From assembly GCA_905210845.1 (NCBI GenBank), contig CAJLYG010000052.1, forward strand, positions 1 to 16,268: a DNA stretch of 16,268 bases. Reading direction: 5' to 3'. Under the pieces are notes generated by a model that ran no database searches, was not told the DNA's origin, and was given only the letters and a program-made list of their open reading frames with translations. The stretch is from an uncultured Prevotella sp. Lineage in GTDB: Bacteria; Bacteroidota; Bacteroidia; Bacteroidales; Bacteroidaceae. Position numbers and translations under genes: made by a program. Position 1 is the stretch's first letter. Every line of letters begins with the position of its first letter. Below, one piece after another: positions 8,081 through 15,488 of this stretch.

Positions 8081-8125
8081 GTCAAATACCGATTTCCTGC
8101 GATTCCTCATGTCGGGCGGAATGCG

Positions 8126-8133
8126 TAATTTTG
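8126..8133 (+). promoter_or_regulatory. Candidate -7 box of the response regulator gene
   Basis: TAATTTTG fits the Bacteroidota -7 consensus TAnnTTTG. It ends only four bases before the ATG at 8138, so the transcript would start at or next to the start codon and be leaderless or nearly so. The -33 region is poor (TTCC at 8103-8106 at the right spacing), as expected for an activator-dependent promoter. No Shine-Dalgarno sequence precedes the ATG, which agrees with a leaderless message but does not prove it. Confidence 0.4.
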
Positions 8134-8137
8134 CTGC

Positions 8138-8776
8138 ATGAACCATTTCATCTTAGCAGATAATCAGGATTTGACGAGAAAGGGTTTGGAAGACATTCTC
8201 TTACAGTCGGGATCTTGCCGTATCAGTCGGGCTGAGGACAAGACAGAATTGATGGAGCAGCTTAAGGCGGATCCCGTGTCTGTCGTCTTTCTCGATTATA
8301 CCTTGTTCGATTTCAGTGGTATCGAGAGCTTGCTGATCGTGTCGGAACGCTTCTCTAACACGCGGTGGATTCTGATCAGCGATGACCTGACGGATAAGTT
8401 CATGCGATCTATCATCTATTCCAGTCATCGCATTAGCATTGTATTCAAAGATTCTCCACTGAATGTCATTCGTGATGCGATCACAGCGTCCCTGCTGGGC
8501 AGTCGTTATATATGCCAGAGAGCGACTGAGATCTTGCTTGAACAGCAAAAGGAGGATATTCCTGCTGGCCTGACTCCTACAGAGATCGAAATATTGAAAG
8601 CCATCGCACAGGGCAAGACAACCAAGGAGATTGCTGCGGAACGGTTTAGTAGCATCCATACGGTGAATACCCATCGTAAGAATATCTTTCGGAAACTGAA
8701 GGTGAACACTGCCCATGAGGCAGTCAAATATGCTTTCCGGGCAGGGCTCGTCGATACTTCAGAATTTTATATCTAA
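8138..8776 (+). CDS. NarL/LuxR-family response regulator (orphan)
   Basis: A 212-residue two-domain transcription factor. The receiver domain (about 1-120) has the acidic pocket at Asp8 (ADNQ, with Asn9 where many members have a second acidic residue), the phosphoacceptor Asp53 in VFLDYTLFD, Ser81 and the conserved Lys104 in VFKDSP. The C-terminal LuxR/GerE helix-turn-helix (about 145-205) reads LTPTEIEILKAIAQGKTTKEIA, then TVNTHRKNIFRKLKV, with all the usual positions. The start gives the canonical opening FILADNQDLTRKGL. No histidine kinase is encoded in the window. It sits 83 bases behind the adaptor gene and converges with pstA. An 18-bp inverted repeat of NarL-site layout occurs both before this gene and before pstS, so its likely targets are itself and the pst-type operon (inference). 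Confidence 0.92.
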   Translation: MNHFILADNQDLTRKGLEDILLQSGSCRISRAEDKTELMEQLKADPVSVVFLDYTLFDFSGIESLLIVSERFSNTRWILISDDLTDKFMRSIIYSSHRISIVFKDSPLNVIRDAITASLLGSRYICQRATEILLEQQKEDIPAGLTPTEIEILKAIAQGKTTKEIAAERFSSIHTVNTHRKNIFRKLKVNTAHEAVKYAFRAGLVDTSEFYI

Positions 8777-8789
8777 CCTATAGGTGGAT

Positions 8790-8836
8790 AGAGGGATAAC
8801 TTTCCTTCTGAGATGATTTGGGAATGGATCCCCTCT
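8790..8836. terminator. Possible weak terminator between the converging regulator and pstA genes
   Basis: In the 59 bases between the two stop codons, AGAGGG (8790-8795) can pair with CCCTCT (8831-8836), and inside it GGGA (8820-8823) with TCCC (8829-8832). On the plus strand a T-rich stretch follows (TTATAATTTGTTTTT, ending at 8850). The stems are short and the outer loop is long, so this is a weak candidate for stopping either transcript. Confidence 0.3.
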
Positions 8837-9681
8837 TATAATTTGTTTTTCGAGAAATGACTCATGATCAATCGGCCTGAAAGGCTCAGGATGAGGACAA
8901 TCAAGGTGAGGACAACGGCTGCCGCATAGGCTCTGTCCTGCACTTCCGCCTGTGGGGCGCTCAACTGGAAGAAGACACTGAGTGGCAAGGTGGCTGCAGG
9001 GTCGGACAGCCGGGTGGGGATGCTGTCACTGAACCCTGCCGTGAACATCACGCCAGCGGCATCCCCGATGGCACGACCAATCGACAATAGGGTAGCGGTG
9101 GCAATGGCAGGGGCAATCTGTCGGATGACCACCCCAATGGTCTCGATCTTCGTGGCTCCTATGCTATAAGAGGATTCTAACATCTCCTGAGGGATGGTCT
9201 TTGCCTCTTCATCCAAGGAACGGATGAGAATGGGGATGATGAGCAAGGTTACCACAAGGATGCCGCCTAACAGGGAGGCACGCAATCCGAGGAAGATCAT
9301 GATGGTAAATCCGAAAGCTCCATAGACAATGCTTGGAACACCAAAGAGTACATCATACGCAAGACGCGACAGATAGGCGAATCGTGAACCCGCTTTCAGG
9401 TAAACGTTCAGGTAGAAGACCACAGGGATGCTGAGGATAAGCCCGAGGATTGTCGAGGCTCCCACAATGAGGACAGAGCCTGCAATCGCGTTTAGGAAAC
9501 CTCCTTCCCCCCCAATGTAGAATCCCCCAGATGGCAGCTGAGTGACCATTTCCCAGGTCAGTACCGGGCATCCCCGGCGGAAAATGCTCCAAAGAACACT
9601 GGCAACGAAGAACAGGATGATGATGATGGAGAGCACCATCAGGCACCGCATGATTTTCTCTTCTACGAATTTTGCTTTCAT
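8836..9681 (-). CDS. pstA: Phosphate-type ABC transporter permease PstA
   Basis: One of the two inner-membrane permeases of the Pst-type oxyanion importer. At 281 residues it has normal PstA length. Predicted membrane spans: about 13-34, 66-92, 108-132, 136-155, 190-215 and 252-272. PstA features are a periplasmic stretch with GGFYIGGEGGFLNAIAGS (about 52-69), LAYDVLFGVPSIVYGAFG (107-124), and the cytosolic EAA loop ESSYSIGATKIETIGVVIRQ (169-188) that docks the ATPase, followed by GRAIGDAAG. One base separates its ATG from the pstC stop, so translation is coupled. It is the last gene of the unit: the next gene downstream is the convergent regulator, so pstB and phoU, which normally follow, are absent here. 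Confidence 0.95.
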   Translation of the reverse strand: MKAKFVEEKIMRCLMVLSIIIILFFVASVLWSIFRRGCPVLTWEMVTQLPSGGFYIGGEGGFLNAIAGSVLIVGASTILGLILSIPVVFYLNVYLKAGSRFAYLSRLAYDVLFGVPSIVYGAFGFTIMIFLGLRASLLGGILVVTLLIIPILIRSLDEEAKTIPQEMLESSYSIGATKIETIGVVIRQIAPAIATATLLSIGRAIGDAAGVMFTAGFSDSIPTRLSDPAATLPLSVFFQLSAPQAEVQDRAYAAAVVLTLIVLILSLSGRLIMSHFSKNKL

Positions 9682-9682
9682 G

Positions 9683-10567
9683 TCAATAACGATTTACTTT
9701 CCTCAGTATCACTCTTGAGAAGAGGTTGAAGAGGAGAACGACCAAGAACAAAAGGAAGGCTGCGAACATCAAGGCACTCTCGTAGAGAGGCAATGACAGC
9801 ATCTCCCCATAGTTATTTGCGATGAGAGCGGGAATCGGATAGCAAGCATCCAAAAGAGAGGTAGGGACAATCGCTAAATTCCCGCAGACCATGAGTACGG
9901 CAATGGTCTCGCCCATGGTACGGCTGACAGCTAAGACGATGGCTGCCATCATGCCAGGAAGCGTCTTCCGCAAGACAATGTGCAGTGTGGTTTGCCAGGA
10001 TGTGGCCCCCAAGGCAAGGGATGCCTCCCGGTCTTCTGCTGGGACGTTGGAGAATAGTTCGACGAACAGATTGACCAATAGGGGTAGGATCATTACGCTC
10101 AGGACGATGCCACCCGCCAAAACGGTATAGCCACTGGAGTATTTGACGAAATGCGGGGCTACTGCCTGGGAGATCCACGGTACAATGATCAATGTTCCCC
10201 AGACACCGTAGATGACAGAAGGGAGACCAGCGAGGATATCCAAGAGGGGATAGATATATTTCCTGACCATACTGCGTGAATATTCTGTCAGGAAGATCGC
10301 AGTCAGCAAAGAGATCGGAAGGGCAATCGCTATAGCGAGCAGGGTTACCCAGAAAGTACCTGCTAAGAATGGGAAAAAAACAAACTGATTGCGCATCGGC
10401 TTCCATTCGGATGTGGTCAGCAGATCCCAAAGGGAATGCTCATGCAGGATCGGTACCGACTTTAGGTACAGCCCGATGCCCATGGCGACGGCTAAAAGCA
10501 AGGAGGTGAAGGTCAAGAATGCCATCACCTTTCCTGCTGCCTGGTCTTTCAATACTCTGTATGTCAT
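9683..10567 (-). CDS. pstC: Phosphate-type ABC transporter permease PstC
   Basis: The second permease of the Pst-type importer, 294 residues. Membrane spans lie at about 16-35, 64-90, 103-130, 147-170, 203-235 and 262-285. PstC markers are AGTFWVTLLAIAIALPISL (69-87), LLDILAGLPSVIYGVWG (108-124) and the EAA loop REASLALGATSWQTTLHIVL (180-199), followed by SRTMGETIAVLMVCGN, the conserved PstC patch. The start is the ATG at 10567, in the context GCACATG, 10 bases after the stop of a 31-codon gene that separates it from pstS. No ribosome binding site is apparent, so coupling to the upstream genes is likely. The ligand follows that of the binding protein and is presumably phosphate. Confidence 0.95.
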   Translation of the reverse strand: MTYRVLKDQAAGKVMAFLTFTSLLLAVAMGIGLYLKSVPILHEHSLWDLLTTSEWKPMRNQFVFFPFLAGTFWVTLLAIAIALPISLLTAIFLTEYSRSMVRKYIYPLLDILAGLPSVIYGVWGTLIIVPWISQAVAPHFVKYSSGYTVLAGGIVLSVMILPLLVNLFVELFSNVPAEDREASLALGATSWQTTLHIVLRKTLPGMMAAIVLAVSRTMGETIAVLMVCGNLAIVPTSLLDACYPIPALIANNYGEMLSLPLYESALMFAAFLLFLVVLLFNLFSRVILRKVNRY

Positions 10568-10577
10568 GTGCAGTGTG

Positions 10578-10673
10578 CTAAAAAAGTTGACTTCCTAAGC
10601 CGATCAGCAAGAGGATGATGGCTTCAGACAAGGTGATCAGGAAGGATTTCCATTGATTGGTTACAGGTTCCAT
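10578..10673 (-). CDS. 31-residue single-span membrane peptide between pstS and pstC
   Basis: An uncatalogued small ORF in an otherwise empty 116-base gap of a tight operon. It encodes a polar, Trp-containing start (MEPVTNQWKS) followed by one hydrophobic segment (about residues 11-27, FLITLSEAIILLLIGLG) and the end SQLF. Exactly 10 bases separate its ATG from the pstS stop, and exactly 10 separate its stop from the pstC ATG. Its start context, GCACATG, is identical to that of pstC. Spacing, strand and a membrane-span composition argue for a real gene, perhaps a small accessory subunit of the permease in the manner of KdpF in the Kdp complex (analogy only, no sequence likeness claimed). I do not recognise a family. 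A chance ORF of this size is possible. Confidence 0.6.
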   Translation of the reverse strand: MEPVTNQWKSFLITLSEAIILLLIGLGSQLF

Positions 10674-10683
10674 GTGCGGGTCT

Positions 10684-11664
10684 TTAATGAAGTTGTTGCA
10701 GACTGTTGTTGATCTTGTCCTGGGAGATGGTGATATAACCTTGAGGTATATTCTCCTTTTGCCCCTCTTTGGAAAGGACGAATTTCAGGAAGGCAATCAC
10801 GACCGGCTTGGTGGGCTTGCCATGCGTGACGAAGAAGAGATCGCGTGCAGGTGGGGAAGGATATCTCCCATCAGCGATGGCCTTGACTAATTGGGCCTGG
10901 GTGGCATAGAAGTCTTCCTCAGGATCGACTTTCCCATTGTCATTTACATCGATAGGGACGACAAGGATACCGGGATTTGGCTTCCCTGTCTTCGCATCGT
11001 AGGCATATCCAATATTGTTGAACCCGATCCCGTTTGGATCTTTTTGTATGGCAGATGCTACGCCTGGGTCACCGAATACGCCAGTACCAATGAGGTCTTC
11101 CTGCTTTTTCCCCAGCCATTTTGCCCAGGTGGCAGCCGCGCCACAGGCATCAGAACGGGTATAGACAGTGATGCCATCTGGATTGGCATTCCCTGCCACC
11201 TGTCCCCATGTCTTGACCTTTCCTGTTATCCAGAGTCCTGCAGCTGTCTTGAGGGATAACCCATGTGATAGCACTGCTTTCAGATTGGGATTATGGGCAT
11301 TGATGGTAGGCACGACAGCATCCTTTGCAACAGCAAATCCCACCGCACCTTTCTTGATCTCATCATCTGCCAGGTCGCGGGAGACCATGCCTAAGTCAAC
11401 GACATCTGCCAAGGCATCCGTGATGCCCTTGCCTGCGCCTCCTGCGGAAATGTCTATCTTTACGTCGGGATGCAACTGCTTGAAGTCGTCAGCCCATTTG
11501 ACAGCTAGGGGATAAAGGGCAAATGCCCCAGACAAGGAGATTTCGCCTTTTAGGGAATCCCCATCTTGAACGTTGCTTCCTTTCTTGCCTCCGCAGGCAT
11601 TGAGCGAGAGGAAGACGATCGTGATAAGGGTAACAGCCGAAATGTCTATGGTGATCTTTTTCAT
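10684..11664 (-). CDS. pstS: PstS-like phosphate/oxyanion-binding lipoprotein
   Basis: The periplasm-facing solute-binding protein of the importer, 326 residues from the ATG at 11664. The frame is open far upstream to 11985, but that part overlaps cysH out of frame. AAGGA precedes 11664, a strong promoter lies at 11688-11718, and the protein then begins with a lipoprotein signal (MKKITIDISAVTLITIVFLS) and lipobox LNAC with Cys24. The mature part fits the PstS fold: SGAFALYPLAVKWADDF (about 48-64), ISAGGAGKGITDAL (75-88), VDLGMVSRDL (92-101) and VYTRSDACGAAATWAKWLG. In classical PstS the last loop reads RSDGSGT; here the Ser and Thr that bind phosphate are Cys and Ala, so ligand choice is less certain. 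It lies directly downstream of the sulfate-reduction operon but has its own promoter. Confidence 0.88.
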   Translation of the reverse strand: MKKITIDISAVTLITIVFLSLNACGGKKGSNVQDGDSLKGEISLSGAFALYPLAVKWADDFKQLHPDVKIDISAGGAGKGITDALADVVDLGMVSRDLADDEIKKGAVGFAVAKDAVVPTINAHNPNLKAVLSHGLSLKTAAGLWITGKVKTWGQVAGNANPDGITVYTRSDACGAAATWAKWLGKKQEDLIGTGVFGDPGVASAIQKDPNGIGFNNIGYAYDAKTGKPNPGILVVPIDVNDNGKVDPEEDFYATQAQLVKAIADGRYPSPPARDLFFVTHGKPTKPVVIAFLKFVLSKEGQKENIPQGYITISQDKINNSLQQLH

Positions 11665-11687
11665 CTCAATCCTTTCTTTTCTCTGTG

Positions 11688-11718
11688 CAAAGGTACGGCA
11701 ATAAACGATGAAAGCCAA
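11688..11718 (-). promoter_or_regulatory. Bacteroidota-type promoter of the pstS operon
   Basis: Reading leftward, TACCTTTG (11695-11688) is a textbook -7 box (TAnnTTTG), followed by CA as is usual. TTGG (11718-11715) is the -33 element, with 20 bases between TTG and the -7 box. Transcription would start near 11684, leaving a leader of about 20 bases that holds the AAGGA ribosome binding site before the ATG at 11664. The -33 box abuts the inverted repeat at 11718-11735. Confidence 0.75.
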
Positions 11719-11735
11719 TACCATGGCAATGGTAA
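11718..11735 (-). promoter_or_regulatory. Candidate NarL-type operator upstream of pstS
   Basis: Read leftward this is TTACCATTGCCATGGTAT, matching the element before the response regulator gene (8063-8080) at 15 of 18 positions; only the three central bases differ. Arms TACCAT and ATGGTA are perfect inverted repeats. The site touches the -33 box of the pstS promoter and is centred near -42, the usual position for an activator contacting RNA polymerase, though a repressor could also act there. The rest of the cysH-pstS gap (11665-11785) holds only the promoter and a very weak possible stem for ending the cys transcript. Confidence 0.55.
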
Positions 11736-11785
11736 AAGCCATCCCCAAGAATGGTGAAGGCTGCTCCCATACGTTAGGTATGCCA

Positions 11786-12493
11786 TTATGACCGTTGATG
11801 CAACCCGCATTCGCGATGGTCGGGGGATTCCCACCACCAGCGTCCTGCACGGAGATCCTCGCCCGGCTGGACTGCCCTTGTACAAGGTTCACAGCCAATA
11901 CTGGGATATCCCCGGTCATGCAGCTTGTTATAGGGGACGTGGTTCTTCTTGATGTAATCCCATACATCCTGTTCGCTCCAGTCAATCAGCGGGTTTATCT
12001 TGAGGAGATGGTGCATTTCGTCCCATTCTACGAGTCGCATGTCCTTTCTGGTGATGCTCTGCTCATGTCGCAGTCCGCAGATCCAGGCATCCAATCCCTG
12101 AAAGGCACGTCCTAAAGGCTCAAGCTTCCGGATCTGGCAACAGCGATGCCGGCTCTCAATAGAATTATAAAACAGGTTGATACCCTCTTCCCTTACCATC
12201 TTTTGTACCTCATGGTAATCAGGGAAGAACACCTCTATCTTGATGCCATAGGTGAGGTTCGTCCTGTCGATCAGCTGATAGGTCTCTGGAAACAAGCGTC
12301 CTGTGTCCAAGGTGAAAATACGGGCGTTCTTGTCAAAATGAACGATCATGTCGGTTAGGGTCTGGTCTTCGATGCTCAGGCTGGAGGAAAGAGCGATGCG
12401 CCCTTGGTAAGCCCGGAGGAAGTAACCGACAACTTCCTGGGCGGACGCACCGCTTAGAGTCTGGTTCAGAGTTTCAATTTCTTGTGGATCCAT
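11786..12493 (-). CDS. cysH: Adenylylsulfate (APS) reductase, 4Fe-4S type
   Basis: Reduces activated sulfate to sulfite using thioredoxin, in the cytosol. The protein has 235 residues, the usual length for bacterial APS reductases. The nucleotide-binding loop is SSSLSIEDQ (36-44), with LDTGRLFPETY (62-72) after it. Cys118-Cys119 (HRCCQIRK) and Cys201-x2-Cys204 (IGCEPCTRA) form the CC...CxxC set that holds the 4Fe-4S cluster, which marks enzymes acting on APS rather than only on PAPS. Other family residues are GLRHEQS (140-146), GEDLRAGRWWWE (211-222) and the C-terminal tail ECGLH (228-232) with catalytic Cys229. It is the last gene of the sulfate operon, 48 bases behind cysN. APS reduction explains why no APS kinase gene is present. 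Confidence 0.95.
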   Translation of the reverse strand: MDPQEIETLNQTLSGASAQEVVGYFLRAYQGRIALSSSLSIEDQTLTDMIVHFDKNARIFTLDTGRLFPETYQLIDRTNLTYGIKIEVFFPDYHEVQKMVREEGINLFYNSIESRHRCCQIRKLEPLGRAFQGLDAWICGLRHEQSITRKDMRLVEWDEMHHLLKINPLIDWSEQDVWDYIKKNHVPYNKLHDRGYPSIGCEPCTRAVQPGEDLRAGRWWWESPDHRECGLHQRS

Positions 12494-12506
12494 TGCTACT
12501 ATCTTT

Positions 12507-12524
12507 TTCTTATCCTGATAAGAA
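12507..12524. repeat. Perfect 8-bp inverted repeat between cysN and cysH
   Basis: TTCTTATC (12507-12514) and GATAAGAA (12517-12524), with a two-base centre, sit in the 48-base gap between cysN and cysH, 14 bases upstream of the cysH ATG. On the sense (minus) strand the repeat is followed by A residues rather than U, so it is not an intrinsic terminator of the operon. It could be an mRNA hairpin that sets cysH expression or stability, or a protein-binding palindrome. Confidence 0.5.
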
Positions 12525-12541
12525 GAGTCAGGGAATATACA

Positions 12542-13813
12542 TTATTTGATCATACCAGCACCGACGGTCTCATTCGTGTCTGGATCAATGAAGATCAGGG
12601 AACCGGTGACACGGTTTTGCTGATAGGTGTCAAACACGAATGGATTAGCTGTATGGAGAGTGATCTCGGCAATGTCATTGATCTTCAGTTCCGTCACTCC
12701 TGGTTCTTTCTCTAAGGTGTTGATATTCCTACGGAAGTGAATGGAGCGTATAATCCCCATGGTTTCCGCCGTTGCCTGTCGGATGATGTATTTGCGACGG
12801 ACTTGGGCTGGGCGTTCATGAAACCAGCATACATCTAAAGTAATATCCTGTGTTATTTGGGGTGGACGCTCATCCGTTTTTACCAACATGTCTCCCCTTG
12901 AGATATCGATGTCGTCCGCCAATTGAAGAGTAATACTCAGAGGGGCAGTCGCTTCTGCCAGTTCCTCTTTCGCTTGGGTGACATGGGTCACCGTGCTTGT
13001 TAGTCCAGAAGGCAGTACCTTGACACTGTCGCCGGGACGGATCACGCCACCGGAGACTCTCCCTGCGTATCCACGGAAATCAGGGAACTGGTCGCTGATC
13101 GGGCGGATGACGTACTGTACAGGATAGCGAAACTCGTCACTGATGAGCTTGTGCCCGATGGGGACGGTCTCAAGATAGTCGAGCAAGGCCTTGCCTTGGT
13201 ACCAAGGCATGTTCTCGCTCTTCCTCACAACGTTATCTCCTAACTTAGCACTAATGGGAATGAATACCGTATGATGGATGTGCAGTGTCTCCGCCATCTT
13301 TTGATAGTCATCCTTGATCTTCTGATACACCTCCTCAGAGAAATCGACAAGGTCCATTTTGTTGATGGCCACTAAGATATGCGGAATGCCTAAGAGTGAA
13401 GAGATATAGCTGTGCCTGACCGTTTGTTCCAACACTCCATGCCTTGCATCCACTAAGATAATGGCAAGGTCGGCTGTTGAGGCACCTGTCACCATGTTCC
13501 GGGTGTATTGGATATGCCCCGGAGTGTCAGCGATGATAAACTTCCGCTTCGGTGTTGCGAAATAACGGTATGCCACGTCAATGGTGATACCTTGTTCCCG
13601 TTCTGCACGTAGACCATCGGTGAGCAGGGCGAGGTTCACCTCTTCATTGCCCCTGCTCTTGGAAGCTTTCTCCACAGCTTCAAGTTGATCTTCAAAAATG
13701 GACTTGCTGTCGTAGAGCAGTCGTCCGATCAGGGTGCTCTTTCCATCGTCCACACTGCCTGCCGTAGAGAAGCGCAGCAGTTCCATATCTAAATATCCTC
13801 GATTATTTGACAT
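12542..13813 (-). CDS. cysN: Sulfate adenylyltransferase, large GTPase subunit
   Basis: The GTPase subunit that drives synthesis of APS from ATP and sulfate together with CysD. The protein has 423 residues with an EF-Tu-like GTPase: P-loop GSVDDGKST (19-27), switch I GITID (75-79), switch II DTPGH (96-100) and NKMD (151-154). Beta-barrel domains 2 and 3 follow (about 225-423, including YVIRPISDQFPDFRGYAGRV). The length is that of a stand-alone CysN; the C-terminal APS kinase (CysC) found in NodQ-type fusions is missing. An internal ATG at codon 10 could also serve as a start, but AAGAAGAAAG just before the ATG at 13813 supports the longer form. It follows cysD by 47 bases. Confidence 0.96.
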   Translation of the reverse strand: MSNNRGYLDMELLRFSTAGSVDDGKSTLIGRLLYDSKSIFEDQLEAVEKASKSRGNEEVNLALLTDGLRAEREQGITIDVAYRYFATPKRKFIIADTPGHIQYTRNMVTGASTADLAIILVDARHGVLEQTVRHSYISSLLGIPHILVAINKMDLVDFSEEVYQKIKDDYQKMAETLHIHHTVFIPISAKLGDNVVRKSENMPWYQGKALLDYLETVPIGHKLISDEFRYPVQYVIRPISDQFPDFRGYAGRVSGGVIRPGDSVKVLPSGLTSTVTHVTQAKEELAEATAPLSITLQLADDIDISRGDMLVKTDERPPQITQDITLDVCWFHERPAQVRRKYIIRQATAETMGIIRSIHFRRNINTLEKEPGVTELKINDIAEITLHTANPFVFDTYQQNRVTGSLIFIDPDTNETVGAGMIK

Positions 13814-13860
13814 CTTTCTTCTTTATCTAAATGAATCCTGTTAATAATTTCTTCTCTCTC

Positions 13861-14766
<906 letters not shown>

Positions 14767-14780
14767 ATTTGTTATGATCT

Positions 14781-15488
14781 TTATTTCTGTAGGATGACTT
14801 CACCGATCAGTACGGTCAGTGGAGTGGGGTATGTCATTTGGGAATGCTGCAAGTCACCGAGGGTGAGATGATAGAACTGTTCGTCGGGTAAGCTGACATT
14901 GTATGCCAAGATCACTGGGGTAGTGGCTTTCCTTCCAGCAGCGAGCAGTTCTTCGGCAATCGTCCTTAGGTGGGATGCTCCCATGTAATAAACCAGCGTG
15001 TCTGCGCTGGGGGTTCCCGGGTGGGAGGAATGCCCATTTACGAAGGCAACGCTCGAAGAGATTCCCCTGTAGGTGAGGCTCACCTTCGCCTCTGCTGCTA
15101 AGGCAAGTGCTGTGGTGATGCCGGGAATGACTCTTGTCTTGATACCGTTGCGTTCAAGAAAGGAGATCTCTTCTCCTGCATGTGCGAAGACCATAGGGTC
15201 GCCTCCTTTCAGGCGGACGACTCTCTTGCCGGCTTGGGCCGCCTCCAAGAGTAGGGCATTGATCTGCTCTTGCTCCTCGTGATGCTGCCCGCACCGCTTG
15301 CCCACATATACTTTCTCCGCGGGTAAGGTATGAAGGAATGCTTCGTTGGTCAGCGCATCATAGAAGATGATATCTGCCTGTTGCAACACCTTCATGGCCT
15401 TGACCGTCAGCAGGTCGGGATCCCCGGGTCCGAAACCGATGAGGATGACCTCTCCCTGCCTTGGCTTATTGGATGGATAGTTTTCCAT
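14781..15488 (-). CDS. cobA: Uroporphyrinogen-III C-methyltransferase (SUMT)
   Basis: Transfers two methyl groups from SAM to uroporphyrinogen III to give precorrin-2, the branch point to siroheme and corrinoids. The ATG at 15488 gives 235 residues, close to the usual 240-260. A TTG six codons earlier (15506) is in frame but unlikely. Motifs: GFGPGDPDLLT (18-28), the SAM/substrate loop; YVGKRCG (61-67); VRLKGGDPMVFAHAGEE (91-107), in which the common GRGxEE reads AHAGEE; and VIPGITTALA (120-129). It overlaps the end of the precorrin-2 dehydrogenase gene by 23 bases. Its place in a sulfate operon points to siroheme for sulfite reductase. CysG-type fusion is absent: methylation and oxidation/chelation are on separate chains. 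Confidence 0.95.
   Translation of the reverse strand: MENYPSNKPRQGEVILIGFGPGDPDLLTVKAMKVLQQADIIFYDALTNEAFLHTLPAEKVYVGKRCGQHHEEQEQINALLLEAAQAGKRVVRLKGGDPMVFAHAGEEISFLERNGIKTRVIPGITTALALAAEAKVSLTYRGISSSVAFVNGHSSHPGTPSADTLVYYMGASHLRTIAEELLAAGRKATTPVILAYNVSLPDEQFYHLTLGDLQHSQMTYPTPLTVLIGEVILQK

Noticed and set aside
11734..11762. Intrinsic terminator after cysH
   Set aside because: Only a 4-bp stem (AGCC/GGCT) with an 18-base loop and four U residues is visible, and it runs into the operator-like repeat; too weak to call.
11665..11985. N-terminal extension of the pstS frame to 11985, or a start at an ATG encoding MAFTIAMVLAFIVYC
   Set aside because: The extension overlaps cysH, and the strong promoter (11688-11718) with AAGGA before the ATG at 11664 leads straight into a lipoprotein signal peptide. 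The extra hydrophobic stretch lies upstream of or across the promoter.
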